Program-made: the position numbers and the translations under genes
Assembly (NCBI GenBank): GCA_002633025.1
Contig: NMRB01001286.1
Coordinates: 102,135 to 166,134 of the forward strand
From: Notospermus geniculatus
Taxonomy: Eukaryota; Nemertea; Pilidiophora; Heteronemertea; Lineidae
Length of the DNA: 64,000 bases
Direction of reading: 5' to 3'
Shown here: in pieces, positions 47,577 to 59,226 of the stretch
Numbering within the stretch: position 1 is the first letter of the stretch
Layout: each line of letters starts with the position of its first letter
The notes under the pieces: model-generated
What the model was told of the DNA's origin: nothing
Databases searched by the model: none
What the model saw: the letters and a program-made list of their open reading frames with translations, nothing else

Positions 47577-47949
47577 TTTCCTAACTCCAAATTCCTCTGC
47601 AGTAACACTTTCCCAGTCCACCGACGATTGTGACCAGAAATATATTTGACCTATCCACACACAAGGGGAATGAGACTAAGACAATGAGAACCCACGGAAT
47701 TAATGAGATGAGGTTGTGAGCAGCGATTCCATAATTTTTTTCTAAAGTTATTTCAATTTTCTGATGCAAAAACAACCCATTCGTTTTGGTTCCCTGACAG
47801 TAAAACTTACATCACCCTTACTAGAGAAAATTTTCTTTAATCTTATTGCTTTTTTCCTTAAGACAAAGATGTGATAGCGATGAAGGCAATGTTTTTGTCT
47901 TATTACTTTCTCTTGAAAAATGTAGGGCTACAGTTAAAATGATGTCCCG

Positions 47950-48530
47950 GCGTCACATCACTCACAGCACCGTGCAGCGGATCACCGTTGCCTTACTCAA
48001 GTAATGAACATACTGGCGAGAAAATGTGTCAACCATGATCGATTCATAGCAGAGGAAATGCCCCCTACTCATCATTCCGCATCCGATTGGCGTGCGGTTT
48101 TTAACCGATGTCTCTGCATCAGCTGGGTCAAAATCGACATACCATACATCAATCGGTTTCTCTTTTGTCACTACAGGCATCATCGCTGTCATTTTCCCTA
48201 AAAACCTGACATAAAGAAGTTCCTTCACCAATTACAGTTCGTGTTTTCAGCCGATGTGGCGGCCATTTGGAAATGATGCAATGCATTGCCCACGTGTAAA
48301 CTGCACTGAACATCGCGGCAAATGAATTGGGTCTTGAGAAAGGGATCCGTTGTGTCGGACGTACACGAAAAACGAAGAAAGCAGAAAAATACCGACAAGA
48401 AAGATAAGATGATTGATGTATTTTTTGTCAAATTTGACACAGCTGTTGCGGAGATATCGTTCATAAACCTTGCGCCATTCAGATGTGGAATGAAGAGTAG
48501 TGTGGTGATTTGTCATGACTACACACAGAC
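47950..48530. repeat. Diverged long inverted repeat beside FUT8 3' end, copy A
   Basis: The complement of about 48000-48165 (GATTGATGTATGGTATGTCG, ATGCGGAATGATGAGTAG) is roughly 70 percent like 48410-48500 (GATTGATGTATTTTTTGTCA, ATGTGGAATGAAGAGTAG). Both arms can be translated to an IDVxxVxFD...CGM pattern, but only as short open frames. Copy B equivalent is 58575-59155. Confidence 0.65.
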
Positions 48531-48601
48531 TAGAATCACGGGTATAGAAAAATATATAAAAAACGTGAATTTGTTGTATTCCTATCTAATGTCACGTGTC
48601 A

Positions 48602-48682
48602 TCACCTTGTCTTCTCTTCCTCCTCCTCAAGATCAGGAAACTGCGCCATTTTCACAGACTCAACCCGATCTTCGACCTTAAA
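48602..48682 (-). pseudogene. FUT8: Duplicate fragment of the FUT8 3' coding end
   Basis: The last roughly 80 coding bases and stop of FUT8 (equivalent to 59227-59307) occur again at the end of copy A and are cut by the N. It has no splice site and no upstream exon. It should not be annotated as a second gene. Confidence 0.85.
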
Positions 48683-48683
48683 N
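48683..48683. other. Single-N gap at the junction of the two 10 kb copies
   Basis: The only ambiguous base between copy A and copy B sits exactly where one copy ends and the other begins. This is what two overlapping but unmerged contigs would leave. Confidence 0.85.
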
Positions 48684-49027
48684 ATGAATGGCATCAGGTA
48701 GGATTATATTGTTAATAATTCAAATAAAGTCGCTCATATTGTGATATAGCCATATTTATGACAGCAATTCACGTTCATAATAAAAACGTGACGTATTCTT
48801 CAATAACCAAGGTTAGTGTCCTACATTCGATTCATTACATGAAGACATTATGATGTACCATTATACATGTAGCTCTACGAATGATCTACTTTTGCTGAGA
48901 CAAATATCGCCCTTGACCTGATTTTAAGTATGTCTCAGGCTGGGCTTTGCCCAGACAGCAGAGGTACGTTGGCCCAACGTCGGCAAAGGTTGACAGAGGT
49001 TAGGTTGGCAAACGTCAGACGTTGATG

Positions 49028-49151
49028 ATAGGGAGGTTTCGCAAGCGCCCGGTTAGGCCATACGACGACGTTTATCTATTGTTTGGGTATACCCACACAA
49101 TAGATAAACGTCGTCGTAGGGCCTAACCGGGCGCTTGCGAAACCTCCCTAT
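49028..49151. mobile_element. Perfect hairpin MITE, copy B
   Basis: Identical to 39565-39688 by eye, so this insertion predates the split of the two copies. Confidence 0.9.
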
Positions 49152-49902
49152 TATTGGTCATTTGCCGACGATGGGAGTAGTATAGGTAGTTCACGACGAT
49201 TTGAAGCAACATTTTGATTTCATTACGAATACTTTGTAGTTTATTAATCAAAATGACACCTTACAAATGCATCATTTATCAACAGGTGATTCAGTAAAGT
49301 TACGATACACATTTCTTACACCACTACAAAGAACCCACTATTAAACAACTTCAACAACACACATAAAAGATTCTGCTGGGTTCATCCAGGTGAAGCAATT
49401 CTATAGGCCTATTGGGATACCCCTCAAGGTCAGTTCGGCAATGCTGCTGTATATGGCAACTAAGGTCTGAACCCACTGACGCATCTGAAACCAGCGTTGT
49501 AATATCTTGCCCTTTGTTGGGGGGCAGCGTGTTAGAAAATAGGGAGTTTTCGCATAGCTCCCGAAATGCCAACGCGAACGCCAAACCCATTGTTTGATGC
49601 CACGAAGAGAGCACCGAACAAAAGGATAGACGTTCGCGTTGGAGTTTCGGGGACTTTGCGAAAACACTATAATATCAAAGGTTTTATTGCCCGCACACTG
49701 GGTCCAAGCCGTGAAAATGCGTCAGTTGGTTCCGGCTTTCAGTGCCTTTATTCTTCAACATTGCCGCATGTAGCAACTTCTCCTTAGTGCATTCTTGGTT
49801 GAGATAAGAAGAACAAGAAGTTGCTATTTTTCCATTTCATTCCCTCACTACGACAGATCTCAAGGACAGATCTAAGCCCAACATGACCTTTGTCAGAGTT
49901 AG

Positions 49903-50282
49903 TAGACTAGTACCTGATGCTACCAACCTGCACGCTGCAGTTGTAGCTTGTTTGGTACGACCTGTATTGGCCGCCATTTTTGGAGGAATTCTGCCAGTGA
50001 CGTCACTTGGAAATTTTATGTAAATATGTAAATTTATTCAATTCTCAATACGGCTGATGTACCGGAATGCAGATAGAAGGTGACCTCCATTTGACCCAGG
50101 AAATTCACCAATCATGAAGGTGTGTTAAAAATAGCATGGTATCAACATAATACTTAGTAGTTCCTATACTTATCACCTGTGCCACCCACCGGCCAATCAG
50201 ATTCACGAACGCGATAGGCACGCCCGGGCCTAACATATGCAAAAGTACCATGTGAAATTGTTAGGACCGGGTACCAGTCTAC
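49903..50282. mobile_element. MITE, copy B only, 8-bp TSD
   Basis: Ends TAGACTAGTACC and GGTACCAGTCTA are inverted (one mismatch); AGAGTTAG (or CAGAGTTA) is repeated on both sides and occurs once in copy A at about 40437-40445. 380 bp. The 8-bp duplication fits a hAT-like MITE. Confidence 0.85.
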
Positions 50283-50879
50283 AGAGTTAGATACAAGCTT
50301 CAGCCGTCTCCTGCAAAAACATCCTCCCACAGCAGAGGTACCTCACTCCTCTTCATCCACTCACAGTGCGAGCACATGAAGAGGACCGAAACCAAAGCCC
50401 TGCAATGGGAGGATCCAGAACACCAATGGTTGAGTCCTTAAAGTTTTGGGCCCAAAGGAGAAGAAATCACAAAATACAAGATAAACAACAACATGTCATG
50501 GGTCACAACAGAAGCACCCTGAACTCAAAACAACTGAGTTCTGCAGAATGCATTTTCCCTCCGATAAAATCACGGAACTCACTGCAACAAATCGCTTTCA
50601 ACAGCATTGTCATGAGATTTCTGTCATGAGATATTCATAGGATATTTTTGGCTGTCTTGCCACTGAGGCGAGACATAACTGCCTACAGAAGTCTGGGAAC
50701 GACTGTCACATCAATCTCTCCTGATTGAAACCTCATCGTCATCAAGTTGATAATTCAATATTGACATAAAGTTATGCGGAAAGCAGACGTGCGCTCAACA
50801 AGAAATCAAATTTGATAGGATGTAAATTAATGAGGGGCTATAAATCTACCTCCGTAGAAGTTCAGAAATACTGTGGATA

Positions 50880-51166
50880 AAGTTGAAAGATGAAGTTTGG
50901 GTTTATAGTCCGATATCAACTATGATAGATGTTCTCATCTGACTTTACACTTTAACCCCAGTCTGTTCTGAAACCTTTCAGCAGAACTCAGGTAAGCTGC
51001 TCATTCAGCGCCACAGTCAAGCATTTCTGACTGGTACCCATTTATAAACCTGGGTGGAGAGACCAGTGAGGCAAAGAGACTTGCCCAAAGTCTCACGCCA
51101 CAGTGGGATTCGAACTCGGGACCCTCTGACCGCTGGTCGGAGACCCGGACCACTATACCGCCGGGT
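50880..51166 (-). mobile_element. tRNA-derived SINE, family 2, copy B
   Basis: Same insertion as 41080-41372 in the other copy; B box reads GGATTCGAACTC on the complement. Confidence 0.85.
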
Positions 51167-51877
51167 TCTTCAACTGTAACTGCACCCTTCCTCTGAGGAA
51201 ATTCAATGGGGTACCAGCAGTCAAAAACGAGGTGCTGACCAACAACCAGGTTAAAAGACAAGAGCACATGCGCTGCAATAGTTCCATGTCATTACTGAAG
51301 CATCATTAACATCCATGGTGTTGCTCTTACTCTAAAATGATCAATTAAATGCTACATGTTCCCGCCAGGATTTCTTAAAGAACCACGGTATTGCCACTTT
51401 TTCTCGACAGCCGAATGTCACGTTTTCTGTAGCGATTAAATCATGATCAGTTCATAAAATCTTTCTGTCTAGATCAACCAAATCTGTGCGTGCACATTTA
51501 AACAGATTTGCAATATTACCCTGTCATCCAGAATTTAAACTTTTTAAGGTTTAGACAACTCATAATTATTGTGTGATCGACTAATAAGTGCACCGAGTAA
51601 TGGGAGTAATTTATCCACCAATAAGTACCGGTAGTGGGAATACTCTGTACTCAACGTACAAATACTGTATACAAATACTCGAGTGAATAGTGGGAATTTG
51701 TGCCATTTACTGTAACATGTGAGATCTAGCTACTGATTGGACTAGAAAAGTCACAATTATATACATGTACATGTAAGTTCGTTGAAGAAACATGCTCTAA
51801 ATTTCAGCAGCATCATGCAGACAGGACATCCCAAAACACGACATGCAAAAAATGCGAAAGTTGAAACAAAACCGCTT

Positions 51878-52408
51878 ACCCGTATTTTCCTGACTATAGG
51901 GCGCACCTGACTATAAGGCGCACCCCCAATTTCACCCAAAACCTCTGATGAAATCCATACATAAGGCGCACCTCCCTATAAGGCGCAGTCCTGTCAGTGA
52001 ATGCGTCAGTGCATATTATACACATACAATGCATGGCTGCTCAGTGTGCATTGACCCAACAACAGCCAAGACAATTACAGGGTCTGATTGCCTAGTTTGA
52101 ACCCATTGACATCTGCAATTCTGCTGTTGGTACTGATGGATCTGGTTGTATGATTTCTTAGCTTGTTGTGACAAATTAGGCAGTTCACAGTTCACTGCAT
52201 CATCTGTCAACCAGCACTGTGACAATGACTTTGGCTTGCATGCATCCATGCATGCTTGAATGCTTGGGTTCGTCAGTGTCTTGACACTTCTGATCAAATT
52301 GTCAGACTGGATCTGCAGATAAGGCGCACCACCCTATAAGGCGCACCCCCAATTTTAGACCCTTCTTCAAGGAAAAAGGCTGCGCCTTATAGTCCGAAAA
52401 ATACGGTA
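51878..52408. mobile_element. TIR element, copy B only (ATAAGGCGCACC repeats)
   Basis: ACCCGTATTTTCCTGACTAT at the left and TAGTCCGAAAAATACGGTA at the right are inverted. CTATAAGGCGCACC recurs near each end. Flanked by TA on both sides; the copy A empty site reads CGCTTGGTTTCC, with TG in place of TA. Confidence 0.82.
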
Positions 52409-52793
52409 GTTTCCGGTTTGGTTGCAGAACCAGGTCCAACTCAGTATTACATACTGATAGCATCGGAGGCTGCATTATGACACAAATAAAGCTTTAAAAA
52501 GTGTACAAAATAAACATAAAATATCTAGCGATTTAGCGATAGTAAGTAATTTAGCCAACTAAACAACACGATTCTACAAGTAACATAGACTTATAAGTTA
52601 GACTCTGAAAAAAAGTATTATGAGGATTGTACTTCACAATTTGACATTCTAAACTAGAACACATCAAAATTCTTGAGGAGAGCGGCAGTTTTCTATTAAC
52701 TCATCGAATGCAAAGTTTGAGCGAATAGCCGCTTCCACAGACTGATGAAATTCAGTTTATACAACTGAAATACCACAGTAAATAAAGCAAGTC

Positions 52794-53068
52794 AACCCTT
52801 TAGCACTCAAAACGCCCGTGGACGCCCGCTTCAGATTTCCTCAAAACGCCCGTGGACGCCCAGAGACTTGTGCTGCCGAGGGGAAAATAATGAACTAAAA
52901 TATTTTTCTGCCTTAGCTGATTTTCTGAGCCGAACTGCACCTCTTGACATTGTTTCGCCCGTTTACTGATGTTTAGTACATTTTTTTCTTGTTGAAAACG
53001 CTCTTTTTCCAAACCCTCTTGAGGAACAGATGGACAAAAAATTACGTAAGCTTGAGTGCTAAAGGGTT
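52794..53068. mobile_element. MITE, copy B only (AACCCTTTAGCACTCAA ends)
   Basis: AACCCTTTAGCACTCAA and TTGAGTGCTAAAGGGTT are perfect inverted ends; AACGCCCGTGGACGCCC is repeated inside. Absent from copy A. Confidence 0.85.
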
Positions 53069-53227
53069 AATTCAGATATCATGTATTATTACCGGTACAA
53101 GCAACACCACACAGATTTTTTAAAATACTTATCAAGATGTACTGTGAATGGACAGAAGACAGCAAAAAATGCAAAGTGTTCTGACAATTTAGTCCAATTA
53201 GGTACAATACTCTAAAACACAAAGTAA

Positions 53228-53703
53228 GGCCACCTAAAAAATAAAATTAGATTCTCGTCCTTCTTTTTCCAAGGTGATGGCAAGGGAGGTGGCTTTTTAT
53301 TTTTATTTTTTATTTCTGTGGACTTATTTTGGGCTTTTGTCAGTGCTGGAGATTCTATGCCACAACCATACTAATGTTGTCTCGTACCCTGAAAAACCCA
53401 TACTACCACTGCTAGATGTCTTTGGTGGGGCTAACTTGGTATTTGGTATGGGAATATGATGAGAATGCTTGAAGAATCATCCTATAAAACCAGTGACAAA
53501 GTCAACCCTATCATAAATACAGTGGAAGTCAACACAGGAAATTTGATAGGAACTTAAATGGGACATGTAAATATCTCATTTCAACGTTTGTTTGACATGT
53601 TGGAGTGTTTTTTAATGAAAAATAAAATAAAATGGAAATGAGGCAAGGCAGAAAATTTTGGCAAGGGCGGGGACGAGAACCTAATTTTTTTTTTTAGGTG
53701 GCC
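53228..53703. mobile_element. Harbinger-like element, copy B only, TAA TSD
   Basis: GGCCACCTAAAAAATAAAAT and complementary right end TAATTTTTTTTTTTAGGTGGCC; TAA at 53225-53227 and 53704-53706, single TAA in copy A. The TWA duplication and GGCC ends fit PIF/Harbinger. A 61-residue open frame inside has no recognised domain. Confidence 0.88.
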
Positions 53704-54128
53704 TAATGATGAGCATTTCATCACAATAAAATTTGTCACGACCGGTCAAATTACTAACTATACATGCCTGGTGGCACTTGAGGCACAATATGCGACTCAA
53801 TGACTTCCATGGTCATGGTTGGATACCCGGTACCGGTACACAAAACTGAATTCCCTCAATTTGTCTCCCTCAATACCGGCAGCATGAACCAGTTTCGAGC
53901 AACCAAAAATAGTTACCCAATGTTGTAAAGCAAAGACAAGTTGCACCACCTTGGCAGCCACATAGGCCTACCAAGGTAACATTTTGATTTCAATGCTTAA
54001 AATACTAAATGATGTACTACTGGTCCTGGAATAGTACCAGTGATACAAAAGTTATAAGTTAGGATAACCACCACACTCCCTTGCACTGACATGCAACCTT
54101 ATGTGCACACACGAATACTACTCAGTAA

Positions 54129-55357
54129 AAATAGCCCCGCTGTTGCGGGCGTAACCCCTCGGCATGTGTGTTTTACTGAAAGAAGATATGGGAAGTGGTA
54201 TACCCTGTAATGAAGCTGAAATGAAGTAGTTGTACATTAATTTGTTATCTGGAGGGTTGGTGGTTTTAGGTAATTGCAGTCGATATTGTGAGTGAATTGG
54301 AGACTAAAAATCCAAAGCATTCTCAAGTTAGAGCGTTCACGTCGTTGACCAATCAGATATCAGCTTTTGACCTCTGTCGCTTTGAAATGTAGGTGTAATC
54401 AAAAACCCGTCTGATATGTTGTGTACCCTGACTGGATACACCCACCATAAAAAGTTTATGAAGTTTCTATGACTAGTTTAAGAGTAATCGCAAATTTTGT
54501 CATTTCACTATGTGCCCCCTGGTGGCCAAAGTAGGAATCAGATGCGGTCGATTTTCAATAGCGAGAAGCGTCATGTCTTGAGGTATCAACATACAAAATG
54601 TGAGACAAAAATTCCAAAGCATTCTGAAGTTAGAGTGTTCACGTCGTTGACCAATCAGATTTCACCTTTTGACCTCTGCGACCTTGAAATGTACGTCAAA
54701 TCAAAAACCCGTCTGATATGTTGTGTACCCTCACTGGATACACCCACCATAAAAATTTCATGAAGTTTCTATGACTAGTTTAAGAGTAATTGCAAATTTT
54801 GTCATTTCACTATGTGCCCCCTGGTGGCCAAAGTAGGAATCAGATGCGGTCGATTTTCAATAGTGAGAAGCGTCATGTCATGAGGTATCAACATACAAAA
54901 TGTGAGACTAAAATTCCAAAGCATTGTCAAGTTAGAGCGTTCACATCGTTGACCAATCAGATTTCAGCTTTTGACCAGTGCGACCTTGAAATGTAGGTCA
55001 AATCAAAAACCCGTCTGATATGTTGTGTACCTTGACTGGATACACCCACCATAAAAATTTCATGAAGTTTCGATGACCAGTTCAGGAGTAATCGGAAATT
55101 TTGTGTTTTCACTATGTGCCCCCTGGTGGCCAAAGTATGAATCAGATCCGGCCGATTTTCAATAGCGAGAAGCGTCATGTCATGAGGTATCACCATACCA
55201 AATTTGAGGTGAAAATTCTGAAGCATTCTCAAGTTAGAGCGTTCACGTCGTTTGCGTGACGACGACGACGACGGACGACGACGGACGACGACAGACGACG
55301 CACAGACAGCCGCCAGCGTGATGACAATACCCCGAAGACCCTGATGGGCCTCGGGGT
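54129..55357. mobile_element. 1.2-kb non-TIR element with 302-bp tandem repeats, copy B only
   Basis: Three units of period 302 (CTATGTGCCCCCTGGTGGCC at 54508, 54810 and 55112), then a GACGACGACGG microsatellite at about 55255-55300, ending GGGCCTCGGGGTG. Absent from copy A between GTAAAAA and CAACATG. Tandem units next to a microsatellite are common in non-autonomous Helitron-like elements, but no hairpin/CTRR end is clear. Confidence 0.75.
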
Positions 55358-55560
55358 GAAAACAACATGTTACAATATTTCATGAATGCGTCAAACAAGA
55401 CATTTTTGTCATCTGAGACAGGAAGAACCACATTGAGCACATTATCTGCACATTTTGTCGCGTACCTTCAGAAATCTCATGACTGACAACTTCACCACAA
55501 CTAGGCCCAAAATCCGTGTATATTTTGCATAGTACTACGTACAGGATCCTGGTCAAGTTA

Positions 55561-55706
55561 AGGCGCCTCTCCACGTGACAGTTTTCTGTCGAAAGTTTGC
55601 TGTCAGATAGTCAATTACTGCTGTCAGACAGCAATAATTGCTGTCATACAGTACTGTCTGACAGCAAACTTTCGATATAAAACTGTAATGTGGAGAGGCG
55701 CCTTTA
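55561..55706. mobile_element. Hairpin MITE, long allele (copy B)
   Basis: Same insertion as 44412-44501 but with intact inner arms (AAAGTTTGCTGTCAGA and CTGACAGCAAACTTT) and a central CAGCAATAATTGCTG. Confidence 0.8.
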
Positions 55707-56631
55707 GGATGCATTCAGTACAGAATCAACGGCAAATGTCCAAGCTCACAGCAACACCACCATATTATGCAGACGTTATCACTGAAGAGTACCACAACAT
55801 TGTACGCACAATAATGCATTGTATGGAATTCAGCACCAGGGAACTAAGTAAAGAGTAACTTCAGGAAACGCATGAATGGATATAAGCCGAGAAATAATTC
55901 TAGGTCAATCGGACCAACATGACTACATCATGTCCAATAGCCAATCACAGCATTGGCCAAGAACTTTGAAGGGACTAAACATCCACAGTTGTTATATCTG
56001 TACTGGTACTACATGTTCAAAGATTTAAGAAAAATAAATATGGTGGAAAAGACTAGTAATGGATTTTTAAAGTACAGTATTGTACAAGAGATATTTAACG
56101 ATGATACAGATACAGGCATCAGGCTCTTAGGCTTATGAACCAGAGAATCGAGTATATAATATTGAGAGTAGATGACTACGTAGACTTGCATATTTGCAAA
56201 ACTGATATCATTATTTCCCGACAGAAAGGCAGTAGAGAATACAATATAAGATGGTTTATCAGGCAGTGAAACTGTTAGTAATGCTTTTGAACATTTCCCT
56301 AGATCACGGGAAAATGAGAAAGAGTGAGTGACTCAGTATTAAAACAAGAGCTACATAGGACTTGCACTCAGCTGACCTGGTCAGTGGCAAGCGTGAAACG
56401 TCAGATCTACCGGGAACGACCAATGGTGAACCCGGGGGATAGTGGAAATGATTAATCCTACCTATGGTCAGCTGAGCTGACAATGTAAAATGGATTGGTG
56501 CCAGTTGAAGTGAACACAGAATATTTCATGGACAAGAATAAGATTAAAGTTAATATTAAGGTTAGTACGAGTATGATACAGTAGTTTGCCTGATTTTATT
56601 GCTGGCAATCAATGTGACTAGTACCAGCAGT

Positions 56632-56978
56632 CAGGGTTATATCTCAGCCATTTTAGAGAGGCGCTGCACCGTGCCGCTAAAAGGGGGCACCACTGTGCCC
56701 TTTTTTAACCCCCTAGGGCACTGTGCCCCCATTTTTTTTGTTTTAGGTTTTAGTACCCCGCAGACCCTCTGTCATGGTCCCTTTTGGTCATATCACCTTA
56801 GTAACTGGCTTAAATTGGCTGTTGACTGGAGTTATAGAGACCTTTTTAACTGACAATCTTCTCAAATTCTGTTAGTAGAAATGTCGCGAATGAAAAGTGC
56901 CGTTTTCTACATGTAGGTTGAAGTGCCCTTTTCACAAAGTTTGCACCGTGCCCATCTGAAATCCTAGATATAACCCTG
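56632..56978. mobile_element. hAT-like MITE (CAGGGTTATATCT ends), copy B
   Basis: Same insertion as 45621-45959. Confidence 0.88.
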
Positions 56979-57956
56979 GCAGTATTAAAGACGAGATCTA
57001 AAAGTTATACCACCACTGGGGAAGTTTGTGCTCTGTATGGGCCCAGTACAGTCTGAAATTCATTCATTGACAAAGTGTAACCTCCCCTATAAACCAACAC
57101 CTCTACGAGGTGGACACCTCTATATCAAGATCAAAGTTGAGTAGATAATTTTAATTCATGTTTACTCATGTTATTAGGACACCTGTCAATAAAGAACAGA
57201 ATCTCTCAGTTACACCTGTGTCCTTAATAGAGAGGTTCCACGGTAAGTAGGCCTACCGGGAAAAGTTGTGGATTTGAATCTCCTGATGCCAATTATCAAC
57301 CCATAACTCAAGAAAATAACTGAAACTGAATCTCTATAATATTGGTAGGCCTACAATAGAAAATGCATAAGTCGGATTCAAGTGAAGCAGAGAATTTCAT
57401 CCGACTTAGAAAAAATCTGTCTTACCCGGTAAGTCGGATAGCATCCAAGTTGTGTAAAAGTCGGACAAAAATTCGACTTCTGGCATGAGAAAGGGCAAAA
57501 TGGCCGAGATGAATGTTGCAAAAAATCGGGACTTCTCGAAGTCATCCGAGAAGGGCAATTTTCTGACCTGCGTGTCTCTGACTTAAGCATTTTCTACTGT
57601 ACCATCAGAAAGATTGTCGTAAGTACTCCTCAGTAAATACGGAGCAACCACTGTGGCAAGAGGCATTTTTTCCAGCAGACCTTTGAGAAATCCTAAACTG
57701 CGGCCCCTGGGAATTTCAGACGGGGTACAAAAATTATGCAAAATGAATCACATTTTAGGAATGAATTTAGAATTACCGACCGAAGCCCAACAAAAGATCC
57801 TCAGATTGGCTGAATATTAACCAACACAGTACAATAGATTTCATTTGTTCGGGGTCCAACTATGTCACTTCCAATCAGTAATTCTAAAGTTCAGCCCAAA
57901 TCTTATAAATGAACTTTTAACATGATGATGACCACCCAAGTATTATCTACTGCGTC

Positions 57957-58201
57957 TACCGTATTTATTGGCGTTACAAGGTGCGGCTTTTTGACCCGGC
58001 CCCCAAATATAGTCAGCACGACGTCATTGTGATCCGGGACTTGGCAGCCTGGGGAATGCCAATATGTCTGCCGGCGCTGCTCCATTGATCAGCTGATTAG
58101 GGATGTGCCTTAACCAGTGCACTTTTTTTATGGATTTGGTTACGGTTTCCAGGGGGTGCGGCTTATATCCCAGTGCGTTTTGTACGCCGATAAATACGGT
58201 A
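57957..58201. mobile_element. TA-flanked MITE (TACCGTATTTATTGGCG), copy B
   Basis: Equivalent of 47332-47576. Confidence 0.85.
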
Positions 58202-58574
58202 TTTCCTAACTCCAAATTCCTCTGCAGTAACACTTTCCCAGTCCACCGACGATTGTGACCAGAAATATATTTGACCTATCCACACACAAGGGGAATGAGA
58301 CTAAGACAATGAGAACCCACGGAATTAATGAGATGAGGTTGTGAGCAGCGATTCCATAATTTTTTTCTAAAGTTATTTCAATTTTCTGATGCAAAAACAA
58401 CCCATTCGTTTTGGTTCCCTGACAGTAAAACTTACATCACCCTTACTAGAGAAAAATTTCTTTAATCTTATTGCTTTTTTCCTTAAGACAAAGATGTGAT
58501 AGCGATGAAGGCAATGTTTTTGTCTTATTACTTTCTCTTGAAAAATGTAGGGCTACAGTTAAAATGATGTCCCG

Positions 58575-59155
58575 GCGTCACATCACTCACAGCACCGTGC
58601 AGCGGATCACCGTTGCCTTACTCAAGTAATGAACATACTGGCGAGAAAATGTGTCAACCATGATCGATTCATAGCAGAGGAAATGCCCCCTACTCATCAT
58701 TCCGCATCCGATTGGCGTGCGGTTTTTAACCGATGTCTCTGCATCAGCTGGGTCAAAATCGACATACCATACATCAATCGGTTTCTCTTTTGTCACTACA
58801 GGCATCATCGCTGTCATTTTCCCTAAAAACCTGACATAAAGAAGTTCCTTCACCAATTACAGTTCGTGTTTTCAGCCGATGTGGCGGCCATTTGGAAATG
58901 ATGCAATGCATTGCCCACGTGTAAACTGCACTGAACATCGCGGCAAATGAATTGGGTCTTGAGAAAGGGATCCGTTGTGTCGGACGTACACGAAAAACGA
59001 AGAAAGCAGAAAAATACCGACAAGAAAGATAAGATGATTGATGTATTTTTTGTCAAATTTGACACAGCTGTTGCGGAGATATCGTTCATAAACCTTGCGC
59101 CATTCAGATGTGGAATGAAGAGTAGTGTGGTGATTTGTCATGACTACACACAGAC
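58575..59155. repeat. Diverged long inverted repeat beside FUT8 3' end, copy B
   Basis: Same as 47950-48530; ends about 70 bp from the FUT8 stop codon, so it probably lies in the FUT8 3' UTR and could form a double-stranded RNA stem. Confidence 0.65.
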
Positions 59156-59226
59156 TAGAATCACGGGTATAGAAAAATATATAAAAAACGTGAATTTGTT
59201 GTATTCCTATCTAATGTCACGTGTCA

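Larger units (their letters stand above)
39221..48682. repeat. Large tandem repeat, copy A (probable haplotype contig end)
   Basis: Corresponds base for base, apart from indels, to 48684-59307. Starts at ATGAATGGCATCAGGTAGG, which is also the first sequence after the N at 48683, and ends at TTCGACCTTAAA directly before that N. It is 9,462 bp against 10,624 bp in copy B; the difference is made by discrete insertions. The first 700 bp and the last 1.1 kb are almost identical, and the middle differs by a few percent. Confidence 0.92.

Noticed and set aside
48322-48681. 119-residue open frame on the plus strand (and its copy at 58947-59306)
   Set aside because: It runs through one arm of an inverted repeat and then antisense to the FUT8 last exon; no domain, and its similarity to the opposite arm is explained by the repeat.
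53274-53459. 61-residue frame inside the Harbinger-like insertion
   Set aside because: Too short for a transposase, no DDE motif; the element is non-autonomous.
54497-54996. Two similar plus-strand frames (88 and 68 residues)
   Set aside because: They are the same stretch of the 302-bp tandem unit translated twice.
54300-55247. CRISPR-like or satellite array
   Set aside because: Units are 302 bp with no short repeat/spacer pattern, and the block is a single dispersed element in a eukaryote.
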